A stretch of DNA of 64,000 nt from assembly GCA_001599935.1 (NCBI GenBank), contig BCIJ01000008.1:417612-481611 (forward strand), given 5' to 3'. This DNA is from Holtermannia corniformis (Eukaryota > Basidiomycota > Tremellomycetes > Holtermanniales). Below the pieces are notes generated by a model that was not told where the DNA came from, ran no database searches, and saw nothing but the letters and a program-made list of their open reading frames with translations. A program made the position numbers and the translations under genes. Of the stretch, positions 10,857 through 22,101 are shown piece by piece (the first letter of the stretch is position 1; every line of letters begins with the position of its first letter).

Positions 10857-12415
10857 ATGCCGCCCAAACGCGCCGCTGCATCCGTTGCCGCCAACAAGCG
10901 CGTCCGCGACGCCTCCAGTGATTCATCACTATCATCCGATGATCACAAACCGGCACCCAAAACGTCTGCGGCCAAACCCAAGGCCAAACCGGTCAACAAG
11001 CAAGCAAGCGATGGATCCGAACCTAAACCCAAGAAAGCTCGTGCTGCTGCAAAGTCCAAGGCGTTCCCTCCGCCCGACCTTGACCCTGCGTCTCACCCCG
11101 CACGGCGTGGTGAGCCAGCCTATGCGTTTGCACAAGGCTCAGAGGTGCATAACCCTTCGCCCGAGACTATCAATGACAAGTCGACCAAGCCGATGCGGCT
11201 CGGCGCGCATGTGTCGGCCGCTGGCGGACCAGCGTTTGCTCTTCTGAACGCTGGCAAGCTGGGTGCCAACGGTCTCGCCTTTTTCACAAAAAGCCAGAGA
11301 AAGTGGATCAGCAAAGACTATGAACCGGACGATATCTCCTGGTTCCGCAAGCTCATGGTCAGCAGAGATCTCAACGGTCCGTAACGCACCCGCGTCAGCG
11401 CCCGGATGACCGAGACCATCGCAGGCATCGACTATGCTGCAGACTATGTTCTACCGCACGGATCGTACCTGATCAACCTCGGAAACCCAGACGCGTACGT
11501 CAATCGTGGGCACCTGCAAGAGACGCTGACAGCCAACCAGGGCCAAGCGTGCAACCTCGTACAAGTGCTTCATCGACGAACTGAAGCGGTGCGAACAGCT
11601 CGGTCTCAAGCTGTACAACTGGCAGTCAGTCTGATCACCGGTTTGAACGACTAGACTGATCATCCAGCCCGGGGTCCACCGTCGGCGCCTGCACCCACGA
11701 AGAATCCCTCACACACATTGCCAACGCGATCAACGCCGCCCACAACGAGGTTGGCGGTGGCGTCGTCTGCGTGCTCGAGAACATGGCAAACGCAAAGTCC
11801 AACATCATCGGTTCCTCCTTTTCCCATCTAGCCGGCATCATCGCTCAAGTGCACGACAAGTCGCGCGTCGGCGTCTGTCTCGACACCTGCCACATGTTTG
11901 CGGCAGGCTACGACATCCGTACGGCAGAAACGTACGCAAAGACGATGAACGACTTTGACGACGTCGTGGGCATCAACTACTTGCGAGGCATGCATCTGAA
12001 CGACTCCAAGGCCGATTTTGGGGCCTGTAAAGACTTGCACGAGAATATCGGACTGTGGGTGGCGTCTGCTCGGTTTGGATTCTGAAGCTGATAGCGCCTT
12101 AGCGGCAAGATTGGGCTCGATGGCTTCCGCTTCCTCATGCGCGATTCTAGACTGCAGCATATCCCGCTCATCCTCGAGACGCCCGTCGGCAAGGAGAATC
12201 GTGACCTCGAGATCTACGCGGCAGAGATCGAGCTGCTGTATGAGATCCAGCGCGTTGAGGACCACGCTTGGTCGGACAAGCGGGTCGAGATTGAGAACCG
12301 GTGGCGCGCGGCACGCGACGCGATCGTGCCGCAGGTCGAAAAGGTCCGCAAGGCGCCAAAGAACAAGGCCAACAAGGCAAAGAACGAGGATGAGCCCGAT
12401 GAGGACAGTGAATAG
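10857..12415 (+). CDS. APN1: AP endonuclease IV (APN1)
   Basis: Zinc-dependent class II AP endonuclease / 3' phosphodiesterase of base excision repair. The protein starts MPPKRAAASVAANKRVRD, a Lys-rich tail likely to carry a nuclear signal. The endonuclease IV barrel follows: MRLGAHVSAAGGP, GANGLAFFTKSQRKW, YVLPHGSYLINLGNPD, CVLENMAN, VGVCLDTCHMFAAGYDIRT and YLRGMHLNDSKADFGACKDLHENIGL, which carry the His, Asp and Glu metal ligands. The last exon gives LILETPVGKEN and an acidic tail ending DEPDEDSE. Four or so short introns; one splits IGL|GKIGLDGF. The N-terminal extension of about 115 residues is longer than in yeast Apn1, as often in filamentous fungi and basidiomycetes. Confidence 0.92.
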
Positions 12416-12520
12416 CTTGTCAGGGATGTATAGTACAAATCTATCACGCTGCTTGCGCCGCACTCGACGAGCGCACTTGTGAATGTATACATGCAGCATT
12501 GACAACTCGTCAAGATCTTC

Positions 12521-15089
12521 CTAATCCCGCCTGACAATCTTGGCGTAGCTCGGGATCTGCTTTTGCCGATTCACCGGCGGTCCAATGACCACACCGGTCG
12601 TGACGGCCAAGGCCGCCAGCCTAGCCTCCATAATCTCCTCGGTCGTCATACCAGGCTGCTCCAGAGCCGTAGGTGGCATCGCCGGGGCCGACGCCTGCGG
12701 AGGCACAACTCCCGCAGCCGAGGGATCATACAGCGTCCCGGCCGGTTTCTGTGGTCTGCGCGGGAAATCCGGGTCCTCGATCACGGGCATCCGTGGCGGC
12801 GGCGCGTGTGCGTGCTGGTGCAAGTGTGGGTTAACCAAGATGTGTGGTGCTTGATGATGTTGTTGATGTTGTTGCTGCTGCTGCGGGTGTGGGTGCGGTT
12901 GGAGCACCTTGCGACCGTCCCAGACGCCAGGCGCGGGTCGCACTTTGGCGCGCTCGGCCTGCATCGGGATCGCATCGGTGCTGCGTAGTGGTGGAAAGTC
13001 GGCGGTCGACGGTGGCGCTGGTGCTGGGCGAGGTGAGGGCTGATACGGGACGTTGTTCGCCGACCAATCGGGTCGGTTTGGCAGTGGATGTTGACCAGGC
13101 AGTGGAGTCGGCAGCGGGTGAGATCCTGTACGCCGCGATCTGGACGAGCTAGATGTTGTGGACGCCTGCAAGAAACGTGAGTCGACTGCAAGCTGATAGC
13201 TACGCGTACACACCGGACTTTGCCCTCGTGCACTCCTCGTCCCGTTCGTCTCGGGACTGAGCCCGCCCTGCCCTCCACTCCACCTTCGCATCTCCATCCC
13301 CATCCCTCGACTCATCGCACGCTGCCGTTGGCCAGGACCCGGCGCGCCCGCAGGGTACATTGCACCCATCCTTGCTCCTCCGCTCCGACTGCTCGTCGTT
13401 GATCCTCGTGAATGCGGACGCGAGCCATCAACCGAACGAGATGAGATTGACGACGACGATGTCGTCGAGTAGTGATGAAAGTTTGATGGCCGCATCGGTG
13501 TCGGCGATGTCAAGTTGCTGCTTGCGTACCCATTTGTAGGATAGTTCGGTTGTGGCGGGTAGCCATATTGTTCTTGATAGGGTGGGTAGAAGGGTGGAGG
13601 CCCCCAGTTGTCTGGTGGGCCTTGCTCGGGATAGTATTGCGGGTAATTGAACACCGGTGGTCCCCCGCCCTCCCATGCTTGCTGCCTGCCGCCTGGAGGG
13701 TATGCATGTAGCTGCACCCGTGGCAGGTGCATTGGCTGCTGCGTCGGCGTCTGCAGGCCGTACTGTGGGTGCGCCGACCCATTGAATACCGCATACCCAT
13801 TGTGTTGATGCTGTGCAAGTGTATGGCCGTAGTTTGGTGTTGGCGGGGCCGAGTGAGACACCAGAGGACCTGACAGTGAGCTACTTGACGCGACAGAGGC
13901 CGGAGGCGGGGGCGGGTTGTAGTACACGCTGGCAAAGACTGGCTCTTCCCAGCCTTTGGCCGGGTAAACGTGTCGCGACACGGGATCCACCTCGTCGTCG
14001 CTCTCGCCGCGAAGTTCGGCGCGCTGCTGGCGTCCTCGTTCAGGCACAGCATCTGCGGAGTCAGACCCCTCCTTCTCTTTACCCTTGACCGAGCCCGACG
14101 TCGAGCTCGTCTCATCGCCATCGACGCCATCGTTCTGGAAAATGCGTAGTCGGACGCGCGCATACTCTCGCTCGCGCTCCTCGATCGTCATTGTCCGGCG
14201 CTCACGTTCTTCAGCACCATCGCCTGATACCGAGGTTCCGCGCGACGTTGTGCCATTGCCGTTGCCGTTGGCAGTGTTGCTGCTGGTCGCGACTGACGGC
14301 GGATTGGACGATGACGAGGAAGCGGCGGTTCGTCGCATGATGCGGAATGTTTGAGGCGGGGAAGGCTCACGCGGGACAAGACACGACAGTCGAAGGGTAG
14401 GGCTGCGCAGCCAAAGTCAGCACTGCCTTGCACCGTCGATGCTCGATCGATATCAAAGACTGACCTGGACTGATTTAAGCCTGCACCAGCTAGCCCGACG
14501 ACTACAACGCCCTCACCACCGGCTACAGCCTTGAGGCCGTACCACTCTGCAGCTTTATAGACCAGCATCCTCTGGTACTTGCTCTGTGCGCTCACACCGA
14601 GCGGCTTGACGTCGAGCAACTGACTTGGTGGTGCGGCCACGAGACGTTGCACAAAAGACTCAATGTCCTGGCCCAGACCAAGAACAAAGAGGCGCTCCTT
14701 TGAGCGCAAGGCTTCAACCAGATGCTGCTCCGACGAAAGGGAGCCCAGTCCCGTCTGTGCAGCTGGAGACGATGGGCGCGATGGGATCGCGTTACTGGCG
14801 GGCGATGTGATGAGCAACGTTCAGACGGTGCGATGCCGAGATGGCAGCTTAAACGACTTACGGTTCATGATTGTGCCCGTCTATGCTTGAAGGCCCAGAG
14901 TCTGTGAGACTGGCGGCGCGGTCTGCGTCGACGTTGTTCAATGGCGAGCCGCCGCGCGGTGTCCCGGCTGGACCGGCCTTGGTCCCGTTGGAAGACACAC
15001 CCAGTGATGAAGGGAGGAGTTTGGGTGTAACGGCTAAGGCTATGGTCAGTCACCGTGCTGGGTTGGCTACACCTGACCGTACCCGTCAT
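12521..15089 (-). CDS. R3H-SUZ RNA-binding protein
   Basis: Predicted single-stranded nucleic-acid-binding protein. After a low-complexity start (exon 2 begins LAVTPKLLPSSLG) the R3H domain is read from RLFVLGLGQDIESFVQRL through SKYQRMLVYKAAEWYGL. A SUZ motif follows after a short intron: TIEEREREYARVRLRIFQ. The remaining ~500 residues are Gly/Pro/Gln/Ser-rich, with a CAG-like Gln/His run (QQQQQHQQHHQ), and end SYAKIVRRD. R3H+SUZ proteins are linked to mRNA regulation (R3HDM, Encore, yeast Rbs1). The start is inferred: ATG at 15089 with a 7-nt coding first exon (ATGACGG) and a GTACGG donor is the only splice that keeps frame with exon 2. The C-terminal half is a disordered region expected to evolve fast. 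Confidence 0.78.
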
Positions 15090-16219
15090 GGTGCTAGCTA
15101 GCAAGCAAGTTCACTACGAGGTCTCCCAAGACGATCGAGATGGCCGGCAAGCAGCGAAAGGCGCTCGTGCAGACAAACCCGTGTGCCCTGCCGAGTCCGG
15201 CCGCGGACAAGGCGGATTGCCCGTTTGATCGGAAGCTTCCCGTGAGGCCCCCTTTCAGCCCAACTTTGCAAGCAGGCAGCACGCGGTGTATAGGAGAGTC
15301 GAGTGCGAGAATAGAGTCTGGTCCGGCCGGGTCGCTGCTTGACGGTGGTTGTCGTCGGACGAGGTGAGTGACGTCGGGCAAGGTTCCTTAGTAGCGTGAC
15401 TGTACGTTGCGTGTCGCGTCGTGCTCGTGTGCGGCCACCGATCGACCTCGGGCTGGTGATCACGCTCTGAGACAGCTTGAACGCGACTGCGCAGCTGCTA
15501 TCGACCTTGTGACTGTTGACAATGCAAACCAAAGGTTGACGACTGACAGTTTGTGGATTCCAGCCCAAGTCCCACACCGTCGGGCGAGTCAACCCCCACT
15601 TTGCGTCGACGTGGCACATGGCAGCAGGCCATGACGCCCTCCCCAGCCAGCGGATGCAGCCAGGTCAGGCGGCGATCGTGCAGACGCGGCCCACAAGCTT
15701 TCTCTCCATGTATCCGCAAGTTACCACATGAGATTGGGTGGAAACAACGCAAACCGCAATGGTAGAGTGCATGGCAGCGATCGGGTGCGTGCCTGGCGCC
15801 TTCCACCACGATCGCTTGCTGTTGTCCAGCATGACTCCGATGGGCCGTTTGCAAGTCCACAGCGAATCTGTTTGTGCAGTCTGGAATGGCAGTAGATCAC
15901 TGACTCGTCTTTTGATGCGAGGCTCCCTGGACATCGCGAAAGGGACGTACTGATGGATGTGGCAGTCACCAGAGGCAGAGGCGTGGCGGTTATGCGAGGC
16001 GTAATCCGGATCTACTCTGGATACCTCTCAAGGATTGCTTCCCCCTATCGCCTGGCTGGAAGCGGCTACTCACCCCGAGCTCAGTACCGCACCCTTCTTG
16101 CATATTGACGTCACTGGCCGATCTGCATACGGAACACAGCGCACACGACCTCGTTTCACCTCGACGCCGACCATGCGTGTCGTATCTTCCGACTGACATC
16201 CCACAGTCCGTAGTATTCA
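15090..16219. other. 1.1-kb divergent intergenic region
   Basis: This lies between the start codons of the R3H-SUZ gene (minus) and the LURP-one-related gene (plus). It is one of the longest gene-free stretches outside the island. Open frames on both strands are short, without homology or consistent splicing. It probably holds long 5' UTRs and promoters. Confidence 0.4.
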
Positions 16220-16944
16220 ATGCCTACACTCACTCCACTCAACGCACCCATAGCGCTTGATGCAAACCGCTGTCGTCCCGAAGAGACACAGCTCACATTG
16301 ACGGACCATCACAAGGCCCTCGGCGGCGGGTGGTATGATATCGTTGACGCCAAAGGCAAGGGCGTTTTCAAGTGCTCTGGTAAGCGGTGGAGCTGGTCGG
16401 GCAGAAAGAGTTGGTGGTACGCTGTCGTGGTACCCGGACGCTGATGGAGGCAGCCCTGACTGCAGTCGACGAAACGCCACTCTTGCTCTTGTCGGCCAAA
16501 GTCTGGGGCGTTGTGAAAAAGTACACGGTCACCGACCCCCAGGGTCGCGTTCTTCTCAAGCTCAGGGGATCTTGGAGTGGTGCGTATATATCCCACACTC
16601 TAATGCTTGCTGACCCGACTCGCAAGGCAAGACGCGCACCGCAACGTTTACCAATCAATCAGACGGCATACCCATCACTCTCACCCTACAATCCGATCGC
16701 AAGTCGAAACGTTTCCAGATAAAGTGGAAAGATCAGTTTCTACTCGCAACGGTCGAGAGGCACTCGGTCGGCGCCTGGCGCGGGGACTATACTGTGCGTG
16801 CGGAAAACAAGATCGAGCTGACATGACGGCAAGATGACAGCGCGCATCGCTCAGAATGTCGATCCGGCGCTGATTGCAGTCCTCTGCATATGCGTGAACG
16901 AATCGATCAAAGGTGGAAAGGCTACGGGTGCAGGCGGCGCTTGA
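16220..16944 (+). CDS. LURP-one-related (LOR/Tubby-like) family protein
   Basis: Single beta-barrel protein of the LURP-one-related family, distantly similar to phospholipid scramblases and Tubby C-terminal domains; the molecular role in fungi is unknown. The sequence shows ETQLTLTDHHKALGGGWYDIVDAKG, LLLLSAKVWGVVKKYTVTDPQG and VLLKLRGSW. After an intron comes FTNQSDGIPITLTLQSDRKSKRF, then VERHSVGAWRGDY. The final exon, entered at an acceptor just before ATGACAGCG, encodes ARIAQNVDPALIAVLCICVNE, the family's closing motif. Four exons with introns of about 40-60 nt; size about 200 residues, normal for the family. No signal peptide or membrane anchor. Confidence 0.8.
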
Positions 16945-17051
16945 GTCCTTCCTTAGGCAGCACAGCGTTGTACAGGACACCGATGCATCCCAATCACTCC
17001 GATCTCTCCGCTTCGTACAGCTCCGCTTGACACCGCGCCTCAGGGCCCAAT

Positions 17052-18341
17052 TCACGCTGCAACACTGACAGTCGGCATGCCAGTTGGCATCGACGACATC
17101 GGCCGGCGCGCGTTAGTCCTCGTGCGCGTCGCAGTCTTTTTTGACGGCGCGGGCGGCACTGTTGAAGCCTCCGACTCTGAACCCTGTGGCTTGGCCGTCT
17201 GCGTCTCTTGCGACTTCTTCTCCTGGGAGAGAATGTCCTCAAAGTCGTACAGGAACTCGGCCTGGAACGGACTGAGCACTTGTCGCGGCCGATCCTCGCG
17301 TACGAAATCGATGACTGAGAGCACGTCGTCCTGCGTGATTCTGTGCGAGGGAGGTAACCCGGTTCTGGTCGCGTGCTTGATCAGACCCTCTCTCAGCGCC
17401 TTGGCGCTGATGAGCGTGCCTGTACGACCCAGACCAGCGACGCTGGCGACATGAGCATCGTCAAGTATCTCGCAGACAACTTGATACGCACCAATGTACC
17501 CAGACTTCCATATCCGGCTTCGTCTCCTGCCACTCGGTGATCCTTTCGATCAAGGCCCTAAAGTGGTCGGTATTGGTCGGCAAGTCCATATCGGGCCAGC
17601 CAGGGTAGAGATAGTGATGGACCGCTATCTCGTCCGTTTTGCCCTTGGGACCGATGGTCGAAAGCGTGGCGTGAGACACTTCGCATCCAATCTCTTTGTC
17701 TTTCTTCATCTTCTTGTCCAGCTTGATCTCATAAGAGGGCAAACCCGCTTCGGCGGCTTCGCCGTCGGGTTCCCACTTGTGCGAGACATGCGTGTTGTCG
17801 CTACGAGTGCGTCAATGATCCGCTTGGTAGAGGATGTTGACGTACGGCATGTACGGGTAAGCACACAGTCGTCCGTTGTCGTATGTCTTGGTCAGCTGAA
17901 CGATGGCGACTTCCTTCTTGCCAGAGCTCTGATCATCGGTTTCGACCGAGCGCGACCACTTTGCGTCATGATCATGGCTGTCAGTGTTGTTCCTAGCCGA
18001 AGAGGCCTGACGCGTCGCCAGCGCATGGAAGAATGAGTGAACAGTGTCCGGCGATGGCGCCTGTACACATCAGCGCATGCCAATATCAGCTCAGCCAGTG
18101 TACTCACTTCGGTCGCCACAATCTCGGAGCCGCCAGGTGTGGTCACCCTATTAGCGTTCAACGGCTTGCCAGGGTACGGATCATCCCTGTCCACCGCAGT
18201 CCTGTCAAGGCTCCACGAGGCCCGTTGTGAGCCATTCGAAGCTGTCGAGGAGTAGTACGCCTTTGTGACGTCCGTAGAGGGATAGCTCCGCTCCTGATCT
18301 CGACCTTCGAGCTCAGCCCAAGCGCGCGGTTTCAGCCTCAT
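17052..18341 (-). CDS. Protein tyrosine phosphatase A (diverged, active-site intact)
   Basis: Classical PTP fold with a weakly conserved N-terminal half (NANRVTTPGGSEIVATEAPSPD replaces the usual N-A-N/IATQGP block). The catalytic half is clear: WPD loop YPGWPDMDLP, then EVWVHCVAGLGRTGT, the HCx5R signature with Cys, Gly and Arg all present, and Q-loop region LSPFQAEFLYDF. The catalytic Cys codon is split: TG lies in one exon and C in the next, across the 49-nt intron 17443-17491. Other introns lie at ATE|APSP and PYMP|DNTHV. The C-terminal tail is basic/Ser-Thr-rich. It is the downstream member of a same-strand pair with phosphatase B. Substrate unknown. Confidence 0.8.
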
Positions 18342-18778
18342 GTCGGTCTCTAGGGTTGGTGACTTTGGGGCGCAGAAGAGCTGGGTGGCGGGGGGATGAG
18401 AAGGAAGAGTGAGATGTTGTCTTCGCCCGGGCTGATATATCAGACGCGCTTAGGCACATAGGAGCCTGCAAGAAAGGATCGTCGACCAGAGCCCCAGCTG
18501 AAAGGGTCGAGCAGCTCCATTGAGCGGGCAGACATTCTGTTCATATGCTCTATGATGCAGAGCTGGAAGACGATGTCATGGCCTTGTAGCCTAATAGTCT
18601 CAGACGCAACCTTTGCGCGTATGGAGCGTTAGTAAGCTGCGACCAATGTTGATGCAGTCAGAATGCTCATATCGATAGGTGAGAAGAGGTTCTCGTGTCG
18701 GCATGTTCTGTTCCAACAGCTGAAGAAGGTCAGCTGCTGTCAAACCGCATTATGGGTCGTAGCCGATGGCACATCAAC
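18342..18778. other. Intergenic between the two PTP genes
   Basis: About 440 bp without a supported gene, apart from a possible extra 3' exon of phosphatase B (see that gene). It presumably contains the promoter of phosphatase A. Confidence 0.35.
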
Positions 18779-20000
18779 TCACCTGCCGGTGCTGCGCTGA
18801 GCTGCATGATTTGCAGACTGCACGTTGCGACTGCTCTCTCGCTGGGGCTCTGACGCGTTGCCTGATGTACAGTCGTACAGGAACTCGAGCTGGCTTCTGG
18901 AAGCGACCTGGCTTTTGCGGAACTCGCGAAGACGATTAACCGTGCGGGCCACCTTGTCGTCACCAAAGTCGTGGTCTGGCTCCCCAAGCGCAACGCCGTC
19001 AGGATCAGCCAGCAACGACTCGAGCGCGATAAACGTCCCGGTGCGGCCAATGCCACCCATACTGCGATTGTCAAAACTCGGCAAAGCACCCAGCTTGTAC
19101 TCACCAGTGCACCCATACTTCCGGATCTGGGTTTGCTTGCCGAAACTCGAGCAGCGAGGTCGCAAGATCGATCAAAGACTCTTTGTTGTCGGGAACCCAC
19201 ATGTCGGGCCAGACTTTGTAGTGGACGTGATGAAGGGTTCTTTCATCCTGTCTCTCGCCCGTCGAGCTGATCGTCGTCAACTTTGCAGTCGACATGTCGA
19301 CGTCGCTTGCTTCGGATTTCTCGACCAACTCGACCTCGTAGGAAGGCAGGCCTTGGCCCTCGTAGCGACTGTGCGGCTTGTACGTGTAGGCCTGATATTT
19401 GGAGTCACTGAGGAGTCAGTCATTGTCGTCGACCTGGCTCGGACAGCATCTCACGGTATATAGTTGAAAGGTTTGTCCATCGGGTGACTGAGCTCGATAA
19501 TGACCGTGTCCTTGACGCCGAACTCTGGACTCTTCTCTGACGACTGCTTGGATGTGTTTTCCACCGTGGTGGACGGAGCCTGCTCTTGAGTTTCTTCACT
19601 AGGTTCGGCCTCCCCGTCCTCGGTGCCGGTTGCTGTAGTCTTCATCTCAGGCTTGGTCCAGAGCGGGTGCGACGATGCCTTGCGTTGTGCAATCGCTTTG
19701 AAGATAGCATACGCCGACCGCGGCGTCGGTCCCTGCGAGATCCCATCAACACCTCCAGCGCGCCGAGCAGGCAGGAGTACCTACCCTAAAGGCAGCGTAG
19801 GACCACCCGGATGGCGTCGAGATGACGTTAGCACTCATACTATGACTGTCGGATATAGCGGTGCGCTCATAGCTACACTCTCTGACGGATCCTGGGCTTC
19901 TTTCGTATAGGTCGCCTGTGACTGCAGAGTCGGAGAGAGCGTCGCGGTATTGCTCTCGCTCTTCAAGCATCCGCCACGTCTGATCATGCTTTTTTAGCAT
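18779..20000 (-). CDS. Protein tyrosine phosphatase B (tandem paralogue)
   Basis: Second diverged PTP, same strand as phosphatase A. MLKKHDQTWRMLEEREQYRD aligns by eye with the start of A. SDSHSMSANVISTPSGW and GISQGPTPRSAYAIFKAI correspond to the N-A-N and Q-G-P blocks. The catalytic half has YKVWPDMWVP, EVWVHCMGGIGRTGTF (HCx5R complete) and a Q loop SRSQLEFLYDC. The Cys codon is again split TG|T by intron 19062-19104. The coding frame reaches a stop at 18779, but CAG|GTGAGT immediately before it is a good donor. Splicing to the acceptor TTCTTCAG about 60 nt on would add roughly 30 residues, so the C-terminus is uncertain. Function unknown; a regulatory phosphatase is inferred. Confidence 0.75.
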
Positions 20001-20184
20001 TGAGAGCGATGGGCGGTGAGAGGTCTACGTGAAAGTAGGTGTAGGGTTGACAAAAGGTGTCGAAGGGCTTCGCGTCGACGGAGTCGTCCGGGTACTTGTG
20101 AGCGTCTGGATACTTTAATCCTTTGACTGCGATTCAAAGGGATCACTGTACAACGGGTGCATGGTACACGTACAAACAGCCATC

Positions 20185-21674
20185 TCAGGCATCTGGCGTG
20201 CCTCTGCCAGAGCTGCTATTGCTATTCGCCACACTGGGTCTTGCCGCTGGCTTGAGCTGGATCCCAGCAGCCGCGCTGAGGATCGGCAGTGTCTTGAGTG
20301 GGAATTTGGTACTGAAGCGAGTCAGCACCTGACTTGGCGCAGACTTGAAACTTACGTGCAGGTCTTGCAGACTGGGATCGGCGTGCACCATACTGCAATG
20401 TGATCAGCCTCTTGCACTCGATAGCCCGTTTGCACGCACTGCTCAGACAAACACTGCAGACAAAGCCAACGTCGAGCACGTTTTGGTGGCAAAAGCAGAC
20501 GGCGCGAAAGTCGACCTTGTCTTGTGGAGGGATCTGGAACGGCTGTAGCCGGAGCGCAGGAGGGGTCAAGTAGATCATCTACGAGATGTCAGCATCGCCA
20601 CGATACGACAGCGCTTGCAACGCACATGCAGGAACTGCAACAGCCCGCCTCGGCTCTCGACGGGACAGCGCCAATACACGCCCTGGGTCAGATGCGCCGC
20701 TTGTTGCAAAAAGATGGAGTCCGTGGCCGGCAGGTTGAGAACGTCGATTGGGATCTTCTACATGTGCGTCAGTCGACTTGATCACAGCGTTGCCAGCCAC
20801 GTGTGGCTGATGGGCGCCATTTCGATCGACTGACCGATTTCTGGGCGGCAAAGACACAATTCATCAAGCCGACATAGCCCCTGCCTGCGCCGCTCGTGCC
20901 AGCGCTTGGGCTAGCGTTGATGATGAGCACGCGAGACGTTGGCGCGTCTTCGGCGTCGGCTCGGGCGGCGTCTGGGTCGTGATGCTGTCCTGTTTGAGCG
21001 TTCTGGTGTGATGAGATGGTGGAGAGCGGTAGTGCTGGTGGGTGCAGCTTGTTGATATCTGTGCAGAGCGTTAGTGTAGACCGAGTAGGGGACACGACGT
21101 ACGGCAGAGAGCTTTGGTCAGGGCGGACACAATTGAGGGGGTGTCTATAGGGTATGAGTCAGGATTTGGAGAGACATGGGTGCGATGTACTGACCGTTGA
21201 GGCTCGTGTGGTCTTCTGCACTCGATTGCAGGCGCTCCGATTCCTCTTGTACCATCGCTTTGAGGTTGCGTTCGACCTGTGTATTCATACCGTGGAACGG
21301 AGCATATGAATCGGCCGGCGGAACCGTCTCTTCATCCTGATTCGCCTGCTCTTTGCTTGGGAACAGCAACTTTCTAGTCGGGCGTCAGCATCGCCCACTT
21401 GCACTTCGGACACCCACGCTCGTCCGCTGGTCGCCGCATACACAACCACATCGTTTCCCCATCTGCTCGCCAAGTGCGCATTGAGAAACACCAGCAGCGT
21501 TTCCAGCAGCTCTGGCAAGGTCAGGGACGCCTCCCATGTCGCATTGGACAGCAGGGACCATGAGAGCGGGTGGATGTCGAGGATGACGAGGAGGAGCGAG
21601 GGCGCCGTGGTTTGTGGGATTGTTTCTGACGTGGTGGCTTGTGCTTGGGGTGCAATCGTTGAGGCTCGAGCCAT
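20185..21674 (-). CDS. TFB4: TFIIH core subunit TFB4 (p34/GTF2H3)
   Basis: Subunit of TFIIH, needed for RNA polymerase II initiation and nucleotide excision repair. The von Willebrand A-like part starts MARASTIAPQAQ, then SLLLVILDIHPLSW and LLVFLNAHLASRWGNDVVVYAA, followed by SRVLIINASPS and YVGLMNCVFAAQK, then IPIDVLNLPATDSIFLQQAAHLTQG. The C-terminal zinc-binding part is FRAVCFCHQNVLDVGFVCSVCLS followed, after two small introns, by WCTPIPVCKTCTTKFPLKTLP, giving the C4-type pairs. Many short introns; frames join without error. The tail is Ser/Gly-rich and ends GRGTPDA. It shares a repair role with RAD2 at the left of the window. Confidence 0.9.
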
Positions 21675-21849
21675 CGTAGACGTCGAGGCTGGGATGAAGA
21701 GGGAAACTGGCTCGATCGCTGAAACGGGGTATTGCTAGCGAGTTGTGAGCTGCGGTACTAACTTTTTATAGTACTGCCAGCTGCCAGCCTAACTGGATGC
21801 CTGGTGCAGTTAGGCCCGCCCGACGCGGCCGTGCGTTCAAAGCTGGGCG

Positions 21850-22015
21850 GGCGTCGATTTCTCAGAGTGACGTAAAGACGGGCGCTCGACGCGCCGTCGA
21901 TGCCCTCGACAATCGACAGACGGTCAAATCCTCACTGATGATTTTTCGACAATCGACCGACGGTCGATTTCGCGCGTCGACGTCTGTCGAAGCGTCTCGA
22001 CGCAGGCCAAGTGGT
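21850..22015. repeat. TCGAC palindrome cluster, left part
   Basis: A short region packed with variants of TCGAC-AGAC-GGTC and TCGACC-GAC-GGTCGA, several of them self-complementary. The same kind of sequence resumes right of the LTR at 23220-23345, so the LTR seems to have landed inside a pre-existing cluster. Confidence 0.6.
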
Positions 22016-22101
22016 GGCACGCCTAAGCATGGACGTGCGTGCCTACCGAAGCGCCTAAATGCAGATTGCGTGCCTATCGGCTCCACCTGACCCAAAGGCT
22101 C

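Noticed and set aside
13510..14163. 217-residue minus-strand frame
   Set aside because: Shifted frame of the R3H-SUZ coding exon, His/Arg-rich as expected from a frame shadow.
15098..15619. 173-residue minus-strand frame upstream of the R3H-SUZ gene
   Set aside because: Arg/Thr-rich, no start context and no homology; likely chance in a long intergenic region.
19990..20125. Protein-like open stretch (KYPDAHKYPDDSVDAKPFD) upstream of phosphatase B
   Set aside because: No ATG and no donor/acceptor pair links it to phosphatase B or TFB4; it ends at a stop before the phosphatase ATG. Kept as 5' leader sequence.
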